This document shows, piece by piece, positions 1 through 10,410 of a DNA stretch of 23,539 nucleotides. The first letter of the stretch is position 1; each line of letters begins with the position of its first letter. The stretch comes from Guillardia theta CCMP2712 (Eukaryota; Cryptophyceae; Pyrenomonadales; Geminigeraceae). The notes under the pieces are model-generated. The model did no database searches. It saw nothing but the letters and a program-made list of their open reading frames with translations, and was not told the DNA's origin. The stretch is taken from NCBI RefSeq assembly GCF_000315625.1, contig NW_005434626.1, forward strand, positions 2,498 through 26,036. The letters are read 5' to 3'. Position numbers and translations under genes: made by a program.

Positions 1-50
1 TTCCTCTTCTCCCTTCCTATCCTCGCTCTCTTCGTCCCCACTCCCCTCCC

Positions 51-93
51 CTCCCTCCCTCCCTCCCTCCCTCCCTCCCTCCCTCCCTCCCTC
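51..93. repeat. (CCCT)n microsatellite
   Basis: About ten uninterrupted CCCT units, flanked by further C/T-only sequence from position 1 to about 113. On the minus strand it reads as Gly/Arg/Glu repeats at the end of an open frame, which makes the 3' end of the neighbouring minus-strand gene impossible to place by eye. Confidence 0.95.
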
Positions 94-109
94 TTCCTCC
101 TCTCCTCCC

Positions 110-891
110 CTCAACGAAGCAGAAGTGGAACCTCTTCTGAAATTCTCTCCAGAAGGTGTCGAACTCCTCCTGCTGTTGCTTTGCGCTTGGACTTGCTACC
201 CTCGGAGTTAGCAACGATTGGACTCACAGAGCAAGAAGACCCTTGCGCTCCTCCCAAGATCTCTCCTTGACAAACTCGTCGAAACCTTTCTGGAACCGCT
301 CGGCGTCTACCTTACTCCACCGCTTGTTCCAGCGGGAGAACATGCGATAGTTCATTGCAAGAAGAGCCTGGAGGTGGATGAGAAGAAAGGGAGAGAGTGC
401 TATCAAACCTACCCCGGAGAGAATTGTGCATGCTAAGATTGTCTTTCCAGTGTGTAGATCTTGTATCATATGCTGTCTTTCACCGTCATAGGCTGACGAA
501 TCCTTCGAAACCCTTTCTGGCTCGTTCGATAATGGCATGGAGCCGGCAAGATCCACCACGTCCTCGTCGTCAGCATTATCATCAATACTCGGGTCATGCT
601 GCAAGCAACGACTAGAGTAAGAAGATGTGCAGACATGCTAGTAACGATGCTTGAAGAAACTTTAGACCCACCTATCCCCCGTTCTGCCCGCCTCTCCCTG
701 CCTCCTCTCCTCCAGCATCTCCCCCTCATCTCGCTGCCAACTTCATCTTGTCTTACCACCATGAATCTTGACGCCACTGCTACGGCAGCTCCTCCTCCTG
801 CTGTCGCTGCCATTGCGCCCCATGCGCCGCTAATCCAGCTCCGCATGGATTCCCAACCGGTCGCAACTTTGTAAGGCATCATCACCCTCAT
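110..891 (-). CDS. Unrecognised small membrane protein, 5' part, about 3 exons
   Basis: Minus-strand gene reconstructed by splicing. Exon a, 891-757, starts at ATG 891 and encodes 45 residues rich in Ala/Gly; it ends at donor GTAAGA in phase 0. The intron is 756-599 (158 nt) and ends TTGCAG. Exon b, 598-228, encodes an acidic stretch (HDPSIDDNADDEDVVDLAGS), one clear membrane segment (TILACTILSGVGLIALSPFL, extended by LLIHLQALL), then a basic amphipathic region ending ERSWEERKGLL. It ends at donor GTGAGT in phase 2. A perfect TGCTAAC branch site follows at about 213-207. A third exon probably starts near 185 and reads QQQEEFDTFWREFQKRFHFCF before running into the CCCT repeat, where the end cannot be set. 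No family is recognised. Exons a and b agree in phase, which supports the model; the third exon is weak. Confidence 0.55.
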
Positions 892-899
892 ACTCCTCG

Positions 900-1412
900 T
901 GGCAAACCACCCCGCCGGGCCGGGCCCGGGCGCGCGGCCGGGCCGGGCGGCCGGGCGGCCGTGACTGCCACTGCAAGTTTAGGCCCCCAACGCGTTACAC
1001 TACTTTGTCTCCTTTGACGGTTTGTGATTTGGTCTTAGTAACCGCGTTCGGAGTTCTGCACTAAACACTTGCACTGGGTCCTCAGCCTGGCGCGGCAACC
1101 AGTCACAGCGCGGCCTCAGTATATTCGGGGGCCCCCGGGGGGGCCGCTCCGAGGCTCAGTCCGAAGGACTGAGTCGCAATGCCACATGACCGTCAGTGAT
1201 CTGAGTGGCTAAGCCGGCTACTGATCATCACCAGCAGCCTACCGTTGCGCGGGGGGGCTTACCCGGACGTCACAGGCTGAATCAAATTATCTTAGTAGGC
1301 CCGGGGACGGTTGTGACAAATGCGGCAGAACTCTCAGAACCGCCGGTTCATATAGTATAAAAAATATCAAGTCAACTGACTCGTCTCCCTGGCAGTGGCC
1401 CCGCCGGACGGC
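900..1412. other. GC-rich spacer with hairpins, no gene seen
   Basis: This spacer opens with an almost pure G/C stretch (about 909-960) made of GGCCGGGC-like palindromic units. It has a second G/C run near 1126-1145 and a perfect hairpin at 1155-1173. No open frame with protein-like composition is present, and no tRNA or rRNA motif was recognised. It separates the divergent 5' end of the gene at 891 from the 3' end of the gene ending at 1413. Confidence 0.6.
1155..1173. repeat. Perfect hairpin, 8-bp stem
   Basis: CTCAGTCC, a GAA loop, then GGACTGAG form a perfect 8-bp inverted repeat with a three-base loop. It lies about 240 bp beyond the stop of the minus-strand gene ending at 1413. It might be an RNA structure in that gene's 3' region or part of a decayed element; nothing in the sequence decides between these. 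Confidence 0.7.
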
Positions 1413-4400
1413 TCATTCGCAGCGCAGGTTCCTGTAGGATACATATCGCTTGTGCCCCTCTGCCGTCCTCAGGTCCATGTACTCCTTCATCAACAGCTGC
1501 AGCTCGCACACGTGCCCCGCTACCCCCAGCTCCCTCGTCCTCTCCGTCACCACCCGTAGGTTCACCGCCACGTCCCTGTACCCCCCCGTCGTCCGCGCGT
1601 CGAAGCTCGGGTCCAGCCTGTTCTTGATCCTCATCACCACGATCTCGGGGTCTCCCAGGATCCGCTCCAGACACTCGCACAGGTCCTCGAGCCGCTCGAA
1701 GACGATGCACTGCCGCACCACGTCCAGCAGCCTCGACACGTCGTTGTTGTAGGATCGCACGAGCTTCTCCACCGCCCGGTCCACGCTCTTGATCGGCGCC
1801 CATCGGACCTGCTGCGCGAGGTTCTCGTCCTCCATCGCGTCCTTCCAAATGATGCACTCCAGCCTCCCGTCCAATGCCAGCAGGGAGGAGGGGAAAGAGC
1901 CCCTGGACGCGGCCGCAAAGTCTTGAACCTTCTTGCGGAAGATGGGCTCGACGAAGACTGCTTGTGCGTACAGCTGGTCCAGGGACTCGACTTTTGTGTC
2001 TTGGCTCATCTTCCACACCCCCTTCTTGGACAGAGCGCTCCTGGAGTTCCTCCTCTTCATCCAGTCGAGAGGAAGTGACCATGTCTCCAGCAGGCAGGAA
2101 GGGTCGTGCACTCGGCTCTGGATGACCCTGTTAGGCACGCGGTGTAGCGCGACAAGCTCGGAGATGCGCTGCAAGGCCTGCCTGTTCTCCTCGTTGGAGC
2201 AGAGGGAGTTCCAAAGGTCGTTGTACTTGCGCTGCTCTATCTTGATATTCCTGGAGGCCTTGAACAGATGGAATCTTCTGCCAGCATGGAAGTAGAGGGC
2301 AGTGATCATGAGGATGAAGTTGCTGTAGCCGAACTGATCCTCACTCACGGGGTTCCTGTACAGATTCGAAGAGGATGCTGAGCCCCCGATCCCCGTCCAC
2401 GCGCAGTAGAACGGCAGGACAGTCATCATGTACCTCTCCTGCAGCTCGATCACCAGGCCGAAGGTGAAGTCGCCGGTCCCCCAGAAAAAGGAGGCTATTC
2501 TGGTTCCAATCCTGTCGAAGTTGCCGATGAAGATGAGCAGGATCTCCCAGACTCCCACGACGTGAAAGAGCGAAGCAAACAAGGTCTTGGGCAGACTCTG
2601 GAAGCCCAGCCTTGCCGTCACCACTGCCCCGACACAGGCGAACGGTTGAAAGAATACAAACACGGTGGATGCTATGTACATGGCCCGAAGCTGAACCGTG
2701 AACTCCAACGTTCTCCCCCGGAGACCCGAGGGATCGTTGCAGATTTCCGCACTCGGGGTCGACTCACATGAAAATATCGTCCACTCCTTCCACGACGCTG
2801 CTGGCAGATCGAGGGGGTCGACGCCAAGATCGATCGGTGAGTCCAAGATGTCAAACTTGAAAGCTACCGGGTCAAGACCCGCCAGTTGCTCGTTGCTGTC
2901 GAGGGTGAAACGCCAGCCGTTCGACAGCGCTGGCAAGGAGAAGAAGAAGTAGCGAGTGGTGTTGGCATCCTTAAACGAGGTCGGATAGTGTTTCTTGCAA
3001 CTGTCGTACACGAGGGTGAAGTTTGATACCGAAGTTGCGGGGATGAAGTTGCGGACGACTTTGTCGCGAAATTCCAGTATTTGCATCCGTCCTACGTGGA
3101 CGGAGGAAGCGTTGTTTTTTAAGAATCCCCTCATGTGATCGGGGGTAACGTAGAAGTAGAAGAGGAAGGCTGCCGCAAGGATAAGCGTTGCCTGCGTAAT
3201 CTTCTTCTGCAACGCGTTCCTGACGGGGTTTGAAGAGAAAATGATGCTCGAAGTCATCGTGTTCTGGATCCCTCCCACGATGCTATTCAGCTTCTGATCC
3301 ATCACTCCTCCCGGATACTTGCTCATCTCGGTAAGGAACAAAAAATGCAGGTCAGATTCCCTTTCGCGGGTTTGCAAGAGAGTGTCTGACTGCCGTCGCT
3401 GATCCGTCGAGAAGAGTCTGGTTGCGAATTGGTTCAAGTAGTCATTGATGAAGGACATCTTTGTCTTCTGCATGAGGTTCACCATCAAATGGACTTTCTC
3501 TCTCCCAACCCATCCCCTGTCGTATCTCACTATGTGTTTCACTCGTCGGTATCGCAGCCGCCTCTCCTGAGTCGAAAGCGCCTGCATTCCCAGTATCGCG
3601 AGCCGCAGCTCGCACACGTGCCCCGCTACCCCCAGCTCCCTCGTCCTCTCCGTCACCACCCGTAGGTTCACCGCCACGTCCCTGTACCCCCCCGTCGTCC
3701 GCGCGTCGAAGCTCGGGTCCAGCCTGTTCTTGATCCTCATCACCACGATCTCGGGGTCTCCCAGGATCCGCTCCAGACACTCGCACAGGTCCTCGAGCCG
3801 CTCGAAGACGATGCACTGCCGCACCACGTCGAAGAGCCTTGACGACTCCCCGTTACACAGATAGAGGACCTTCTCGATCGCTCTGTCCACATTCTTGATC
3901 TTGGGCCACTCGTAGCTTTCCCTCAAGTCTTCGTTGCCCATGATCTCATCAACGCGCTGATACTCTCTGGGCTGATTGCGATGTGCTCGTATTGGTATCA
4001 TCCCATTGGTCTCTGCTGCATGCACATGGGCCTTCTCTCTGAAAATAGGCTCCACAAGGATTGCTTGCGCATACAACTGGTCAAGATTCTGGATGATCCC
4101 CGTCACCGATCGTTGTTGGATGCCGGCTGGCTCCTGATGTACACTCACGGGGAGACAGGGTGTGCATGGGGTCAGGCAAAACATCCTGCAAAGCTGCGAT
4201 CTCCAGCTTGTCCAGCAGAGCCGTTGCGACTCGTTCTCCTCCACTTCTGCGACACTAGCACTAGTTGTAGCAACGTTGTTGGTTCGGTCACACAAACGCT
4301 GCACGGCCTCCTGGTTCTCATCGAGTATCTCTCCCCACTTGCTCGTGAAGACCTTGAAGTCCTCTCTGATCGAATGCTCCGCCCACCTCTTGAAAACTTG

Positions 4401-5458
4401 CCGGAGTCCGAGGAAAGCAAAAAGCAGGAAAACGGCAACGATGGACTGATAGGAAACGATCCATGCTAGCGAAGCGAAGAAGTAGATGAGGCATGATAGT
4501 ATGCTCAGCTCTACCACGTTCGACTCACTGAAGAGGAGTGGACAAGGGAAGAGAAGCACGTCCTGCCAAAACATTCAGTCATGCCGCAGACAAACAAAAG
4601 GAGAGAAGTGTTTTGACTTCACCTTGATAGCCACGACTAGGAAGAGAAACGACGGCGTTCCAGCCAGAGTTTCCTTGTACTCAGCGTTCAATTCCAACTG
4701 CAGGAAGATCAAGAGGCAAACAACAGCGTCGAGTATCCCCATCACTCCAAAGACCTGCTCCGTTGCGTCAGACAAGACCTCCACCCATGCTCCGCTTCAC
4801 CTTCCTAGACAGGTGCGCTCTCTGCAAGACGGAGCAAACCAACGCAACGAGCAAGGCAACCGGGGGGATCAGCCGGCTCAGCAACTCCAGACGGGTGCCC
4901 CAACCGCATGCGCGGTCCCCCCTCAATTCGTTGGGGTTCTGAATAATGTGGTAGGCGGTCGAATCGGCGATGTACAGGCCTTGGGATCGGAGAGCAGTGA
5001 TTTCATGTATCCGTACTGCCATCCATGGAACAGACATGACGAATGCAAAGATTTTGCCAATCTTAGAAGACATGAACGCCGTGATCGGCTCCCAGGAGTA
5101 CAGGAATAGGGTCGGCTCATGCTGATAGGCGAGCCTCTTCTTCAGCTCCAGACCCATGAAGCCCCCAGGGAGCTGCGTGTGCAGCCGTACAAAGGCATGC
5201 ACATAGGACGCACGGTTGATCACAAAGATGGCCGAGTCATTCTGAAACAGCCGGATCCCATAACTCGTGTCCTCTTCCGGTTCAATGCCTGCATCCTCCG
5301 CGGAGGCTCTTGAAATCGTATCGCTGAGCATGGCAAGACAGACGCCCTCTACCCACCCCACGACAAGACAACCACCCGACTCACAGCTGCATCACTTCTG
5401 GTGCAGCTTGAGTCCCACGATCATAGAGAGCAAAATCCCCTTTGCCACTCAGTCCCAT
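1413..5458 (-). CDS. Membrane protein with two RelA/SpoT-like nucleotidyltransferase-fold domains
   Basis: Four exons: 5458-5385, 5323-4801, 4754-4623 and 4562-1413; introns of 61, 46 and 60 nt; all phases agree, giving about 1292 aa. ATG 5458 has an in-frame stop 12 nt upstream. The N-terminal third has several hydrophobic segments (SRLIPPVALLVALVCSVL; MGILDAVVCLLIFLQL; a double segment near residues 260-300). Domain 1, about residues 402-585, and domain 2, about 1095-1292, both run DQLYAQA..VEPIFR.K, then DVVRQCIVFERLEDL, RIKNR, TGGYRDVAVNLRV and HVCEL. This order matches the RelA/SpoT synthetase fold (D.xGxRI, NGYRSLH, E-Q-I/L). Domain 2 also keeps a GHKRY ending; domain 1 does not. Further membrane segments lie between the domains. 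Catalysis of (p)ppGpp synthesis is not implied; eukaryotic relatives are uncharacterised. The junction of exons 2 and 3 (acceptor 4755, or 4758) is the least certain. Confidence 0.8.
1499..1724 (-). repeat. 226-bp intragenic direct repeat, copy 2
   Basis: These 226 bases are identical, base for base, to 3605-3830. The offset is 2106 bp, exactly 702 codons, so the two copies are in the same frame. It covers the core of the second RelA/SpoT-like domain, from DVVRQC through HVCEL. Flanking DNA on both sides diverges abruptly even though the proteins remain similar. Confidence 0.97.
3605..3830 (-). repeat. 226-bp intragenic direct repeat, copy 1
   Basis: This is the partner of 1499-1724, with no mismatch including third codon positions. 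It encodes the core of the first RelA/SpoT-like domain. On the 5' side the coding homology continues (KIKNVDRAIEKV against PIKSVDRAVEKL) but with many base changes. On the 3' side the protein diverges straight after HVCEL. Confidence 0.97.
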
Positions 5459-7687
5459 TATGCCCGCTCAGCTCTGACACCATGACCTTGTCGGTGACAA
5501 CTTCTTCCAATGTCCTATCCATGTCCAACGGGTTTTCATAACCCTTCAACACATTCCTTACTACCTTTTCTGTTGTCCCCCCCCGCCCCCCTCCCCTCCC
5601 AAGTTCCTTCGGTTATCTTGGCCCTTCAATCCTTCTCTGATACCCACAATCATCACCTGGAAGCCTTAATCCCTGCCAACTACCCTCGTCATTCCTCCAC
5701 GACATCTATTTGTCAAATCTCTCCCTCCTCCTCCTCCTCCTCCTCCTCTCTCTCTCCCTCCGCCCTACCCCTTCCTCCCTGCCGCGCCCATGGTCATGGC
5801 TCTGAAGAACCAAGAACGAGACCACCCCACCCACACCCGTGCTCCCCCGTTCTCCCCAGTTCACGTCTGTACTACCCCTTTTATAATAATCCTCTTGTAT
5901 ATCAAATATGGTTTTACCGTTTGCTACCCACCCTCTTACCCCTATAGTACCGGTGGTTGGTTGACGGGCAACTGAGGTAGACTCACATGCACCGGTCGAC
6001 ACTAGTACCCCTTGCTGAACCTTGAGGATCCGTTTTGGTTACGTGTTACCCACCGGTCCTGGGAAGGGTAAACCCCATGGAGTTTGCCTGTCAATTTAAT
6101 ACGAATTACCACCACCACCCCTCACAAACCACAAAACAACCCACCCCACGGTACATACTTTACCTTTAATATTACAGTAATAAAAACCATCTTGAAAAGA
6201 TTATTTTTCATGAAGATTCCTTTGAAAAATATTTTTTCCAGTCAGCGACTTTGCAGGGGGACGTACCACCTGGGTGGGGCTGGTTAGGGCTCTCCAAGTA
6301 CGGGTACTTTTGAGTGAACAAAGAGGGGTGAAGGCCTTTATTTTTTAAGCTCTGAAATTGTCACGACCCCACCCCATGTCCCAAAAAAAGTTTACACTTA
6401 TGATATCTTGATTTTTACACTACCCACCCCCGGAATCTACAACGCATCTTCAACTCCGGTGATGACGTACCCCCTTCTCTCCTGCTGCATTCCAGCCTGA
6501 ATACCCCCGTCCTTAAGGGATATTACCCCTACCCTCTAATGTCTACTCGCTCAGTTCGTCACGAGCCTTACCCCACCCCCCACCGACTAAAATTAAAAAT
6601 ATCAGCTGTTGTCGTAGCGGGAGGAGATGGTCGGGAGGAGAGATGGGCCGCGGTCGGGGAGGAGAGGAGGGGTCAGACAGACGAGACTCAAAGAGGATTG
6701 ATGCAGCAGCTGTGCTGGGCTACGACGATGAAGCGAGTCATGGATGGGAGGGTGAGGCCACGGGGTCTGTTCGGCACAAAGGCTGTTCAACAGGGCTGAG
6801 CTGTATGCCATGACAAGATTAGACCGCCTGCATGCCAGACATCACGGACCGAAGTTGCAAGTGCAAGACATGACGAGTGAGCAAGTCATGTCAAAGGCTC
6901 GCCGGCCATGCTCGGCGAGAAGTAGGAGGAATGCGCGAGATGCTTGCCATGTGTAAGGATCTACTTGAAGTTCGCATGCGTCATCTGGGACTATCTCATT
7001 AGAGGGATTTGTTGACAAATGCCAGCACCGCCAAACTCATTGCCTCCCTCCATGGCTGGCTGGTTGACTTCGCAGTAAGTTGCAATCTTAGCCTCAATGA
7101 AGAGAAATCGGACTGACTCCTGCCATTCCCCCAAGCTCCTCCTTTCCTGCTCTTCTCTCAGGAAGAGGAGGGCATGGCAGAGTTTTGCTCAGAAGATCTT
7201 CGGAGAGCAAGGAGACAACAGCGAGTGATTCATGTGATGAGCCGAAAAGACATCCATGAGAATGAGCACCTGTTGGATCTTGAATAAACTCGTTCTTTCG
7301 AAGTCTGCTGCCATTTCTAGGTACCACATCCCCCTCCCCACTCCGATGAGTCACATACGACCTCTTCTCTTCTCTTCTCTTCTCTGCATTCACCTGGCCG
7401 CCCCCGTCCAACCCCCCCAACACATCCCCTCCTTTTCATTCCCCCCCTTCTTTCCAAAATGCTCAGAAGTTTTGCAGTCCTCCCCAACTTCCCTTCCACG
7501 TACCATTCTCCGGGCCGCCGCACTGCTCTTACTTGTGGTCGAGGACATTTTCCTTGCCAGCTCTTCACTCTGATGATCCTTGCATTGGCGTACCGGTTGA
7601 AGCTGAACAAGACCGGAGCTCTTGATACTGACTGAGCGACCAGGCGCAACGCTGGCCAAGCTAGTCAAGCCAGTCAAGCTAGTCAAG
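5459..7687. other. Gene-poor C-rich spacer
   Basis: About 2.2 kb without a convincing gene. It contains pyrimidine tracts (5574-5600, 5717-5780), a stretch dense in CCCAC, ACCCC and TACCC words (about 5860-6560) on an otherwise AT-leaning background, and further CT tracts at 7365-7450. Short open frames on both strands have low-complexity or erratic composition. Nothing here matches a tRNA or a known element. It must hold the promoter of the minus-strand gene starting at 5458. Confidence 0.6.
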
Positions 7688-7693
7688 CTAGGC
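7658..7693. repeat. 9-bp tandem repeat, four units
   Basis: Four units of AAGCTAGTC, with one variant AAGCCAGTC and a last unit ending GGC. The TAG stop of the minus-strand LRR gene (7690-7688) falls inside the last unit. Confidence 0.9.
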
Positions 7694-10081
7694 CTTCCAC
7701 TCTGACGGAGGGCTGAGCCTTCTTGACGGGTACAGGAGAGGCTCCTCGAATACTCCCCCACCAGCCTGCATGCTGACAAGTGAGGCAGGCGGCGCGTCGT
7801 CGGTAGGCTCATCGTGTTTGGCTTGTGCCTCCTGCCTCCTTCCCGACGTCGTCGAAGCCCTATCATCCTGAGTCAGCCCTGACGCCTGAATAGCGTTAGT
7901 CTTCTTGGAGGGATAGAGGGAGATGTTTGCGCGGCCCTCGTGAGGGCGGTTTCGATCGTCAGCGCCCTGGGGCGACTGAGGGAGGGCAGAGGTCGCGTGC
8001 TCAAGGTTGGAGGAGACGTTGCGAGGAGACACGCCGTTGTCTGAGCTGCCATCGGCGCTCAGGAAGTCGTCGTACAGCTTCCTCCTGATAGCCATCGAGG
8101 TCCTAGAGGTGTTCATGTTGTCGCTGCGGTTGAACTCCCGCCCACGGTGCCGGGTCTCCGGGGCTCGCCAGACCCGAACGTCCTCCCTTCTCTTGAGCTC
8201 AACTTGGATGTCTTGCCTCTGGTCCATGCAAGTGCTCCACAACAGCCTGAAGTCCTGGTCATGCTCCAGCATGCTCCTTGCCCCAGACTCCTCGCGCAGC
8301 TCCAGGTAGTAGAGCTCGACATCTTCGTCGCAGACCTCAAAGTGCCGGAGGATCGCGCTCAGCACTGTCTTCAAGGAAGGAGGCTCGTCGTTGAGCAGCG
8401 TCAGGCTATACACTGACCCCGCGTGGTGTGCGTGAAGGGCCACCGGACCTGGTAGGAGCGTCAGATTGCAAGGGAGCGAGGGCTGAAGTCACGGAGCCAC
8501 CTTGATTCACCGGGTTCGACATGTTCCGGATCAGGTGGCAGATGTTGGTCTTGTGCAGGCTGTGAGCCGGGCCTCTCGCGCTCTCGCTCCCTGTCTTCCC
8601 TCCACTGTGAGACGCCTGGCCAACCTCCTTGACGCTCCTCTCCTGGTGCAGCAGCCTCGTCCCTGTGGTGCGATCGATGCACTTGTGGGGCCATTGTCGG
8701 CAGGTCTGCGACTCTCTCCTCTCGCTCTCCCTCATCTCGTTCCCTGGATCCTTCTGAGTGGCCGGAGGATTCAGTGCGGGGGAGAAAACGGGGCCTAGCC
8801 CAAGGCTCGTCGGAGCTCCAAAGGAGGCGCCCGGGGTCTTGGGGGAAGAGGAGTTGGAATCGTTTAGCCCCTGCGAGGCGTCAGCAACTTCAGCCATCAG
8901 GTGTGGGTCCCACCATGTTGAGGTTGTCCAGCCTCTTGAGGTTCGGGTTCTGCTTCAGCAGCTCGGTGATGAACACGGCGTTCATGACATGCTGATAGTC
9001 CAGCGTGATCGACGGGGACAGGCGGAAGTGCTGCTCTCATCAGCCCCCGTCAGGACGGCAAGAGCAAGGAAGCTGTCTCCCACCTGCACATCGACCGTGT
9101 CCTCGGCCGACGTCAGGGTGACACGGAGGAGGGTGGAGTTGTTGCCGACGTACTGCCCCATGGCTCGGACACCCTCTATTTCAAGGTGGTTGCCGTGCAG
9201 AAACAGCTCCTGCAGCGACTCGTTGACGCTCAAGCTCTTCCCGAGGAACAGAGCTCCCTTGTCGCACACCTGCCGCTCGCATGTCACGCAGTGCATACTC
9301 GCGAGCCCCGTGCCGTCAGGGCGCCGCTAACCTGGTTCTCAGCCATGTCGAGACAAGTCAGGGGGCAGCCCTTCACCTTCAACAGCTGGCTAATCGCGTG
9401 CACCCCCTTGTCACAGATGGAGTTTCTCCTCAGGTTCAGAGCAGTGACGCTCCTCTTGCTCTCTCTCAGCGCCTTCACGACGTGTGCTCTGCGTGCAGCC
9501 GTCAGTACCACCCAGCACCACGAGACGATGGGAGGGCCGCACATCCCACTCGACGTCAGGAGGTTATTCGCCACGTTCATCGACGTCAGCATGGAGCAGG
9601 AGAGGAGGATTCGCTCTAAAGCATGCGCGCTCTCGTCCGTCGCCCTGTTGCAGTCCAGGAACAGCTCCCGTAAGCAGCCGCCCTCCTCCAACGCATGTGA
9701 CACCCGATGCACTCCCCCGTCGCCGAGGAGACAGCCGCTCAAGCGCAAGCTGGTCAACGACTGGGAGGAGGCGACGAGTCCTTGAAGAGCGATGATGGAC
9801 TTTGGGCCGACCTTGTTCCTCCCCAGCTCCAAGACCTTCACGTCGTCTCTCCTTCTCACCTCTTCCAGTAACGTCGCGATCTCCTCATCGCTCAACCCCT
9901 GACCCCAGACGTCCACTTGTCCGTTCCCATCGTTCAAAGCCTGGAGTACGGCATGGACTGAAGCCGATCCTCCTCCTACCCTCCAGCTAGTTGTTTGCGG
10001 AGGACAGGGTTGAGACTGAGCACCTTGGTCCTGTGTCTCTTTGAAGGAGGAAGGAAACCAGTTCATAAGTGGTTTTAACAT
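7688..10081 (-). CDS. LRR protein with Ser-rich linker and beta-grasp-like C-terminal domain
   Basis: Six exons in phase: 10081-9543, 9488-9332, 9269-9084, 9030-8914, 8870-8501 and 8448-7688. Introns are 54, 62, 53, 43 and 52 nt; the product is about 709 aa. Residues ~55-320 are ribonuclease-inhibitor-type leucine-rich repeats of about 28 residues (VKVLELGRNKVGPKSIIAL; LTSMNVANNLL; VTALNLRRNSICDKG; LQELFLHGNHLEIEG), as in NLRC3-like proteins; splicing at each junction keeps the repeat spacing. A Ser/Pro-rich linker follows. The last exon opens with a segment that could be a PB1 or ubiquitin-like beta-grasp (YSLTLLNDEPPSLKTVLSAI ... HDQDFRLLW ... IQVELKRR) and ends in a disordered tail. No membrane segment or signal peptide is seen, so a cytosolic scaffold role is inferred. 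The donor of intron 5 (GTGGCT) is weak. ATG 10081 was chosen because everything upstream is GA repeat. Confidence 0.75.
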
Positions 10082-10384
10082 CCTTCTCCTCCTCCTCCTC
10101 TCACCTCCTCCTACCTCTCCTCTTCCTTCACCTTCACCTCCTCCTCCTCCTCCTCTTCTCGGCTCTAACCTCTCAGGAGCTGCATCGATGTCTAATTGGG
10201 TCTGAGGAGGAGGTAGGGGTAGTATGCCACTAACGGGTAGGGGTAGTGGCCTGGGTACGATGGTCAGAACGGAATATGACGGAGGGTGGAGTGGGGTAGG
10301 CGAGGGAGGATTAGGGGGTGGGGGTGGTCTTGAGGGAATCAGTACTTTGTTGGACCCGGAAAAATTTTGAGAGAGGAGAGAGGG

Positions 10385-10410
10385 AGGGGAGGGGAGGGGA
10401 GGGGAGGGGA
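10385..10410 (+). repeat. (GGGGA)n, potential G-quadruplex
   Basis: Five consecutive GGGGA units satisfy the four-G-run rule for an intramolecular quadruplex on the + strand. A second shorter run lies at 10435-10450. Both sit about 300-370 bp upstream of the start codon of the minus-strand LRR gene, so they may lie in its promoter or leader. Confidence 0.8.

Noticed and set aside
909-960. GC-rich block as part of an rRNA or tRNA gene
   Set aside because: No conserved rRNA segments, cloverleaf or T-loop sequence could be found around it.
6539-6799. 86-aa frame starting MSTRSVRHEP
   Set aside because: Mixed low-complexity composition, no splice context and no domain.
8871-8897. ATG at 8897 as the start of a separate gene (MAEVADASQG)
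   Set aside because: The 27 bases from it fall in a segment with donor, branch site and acceptor that joins the LRR frame in phase 0; a single gene is more likely.
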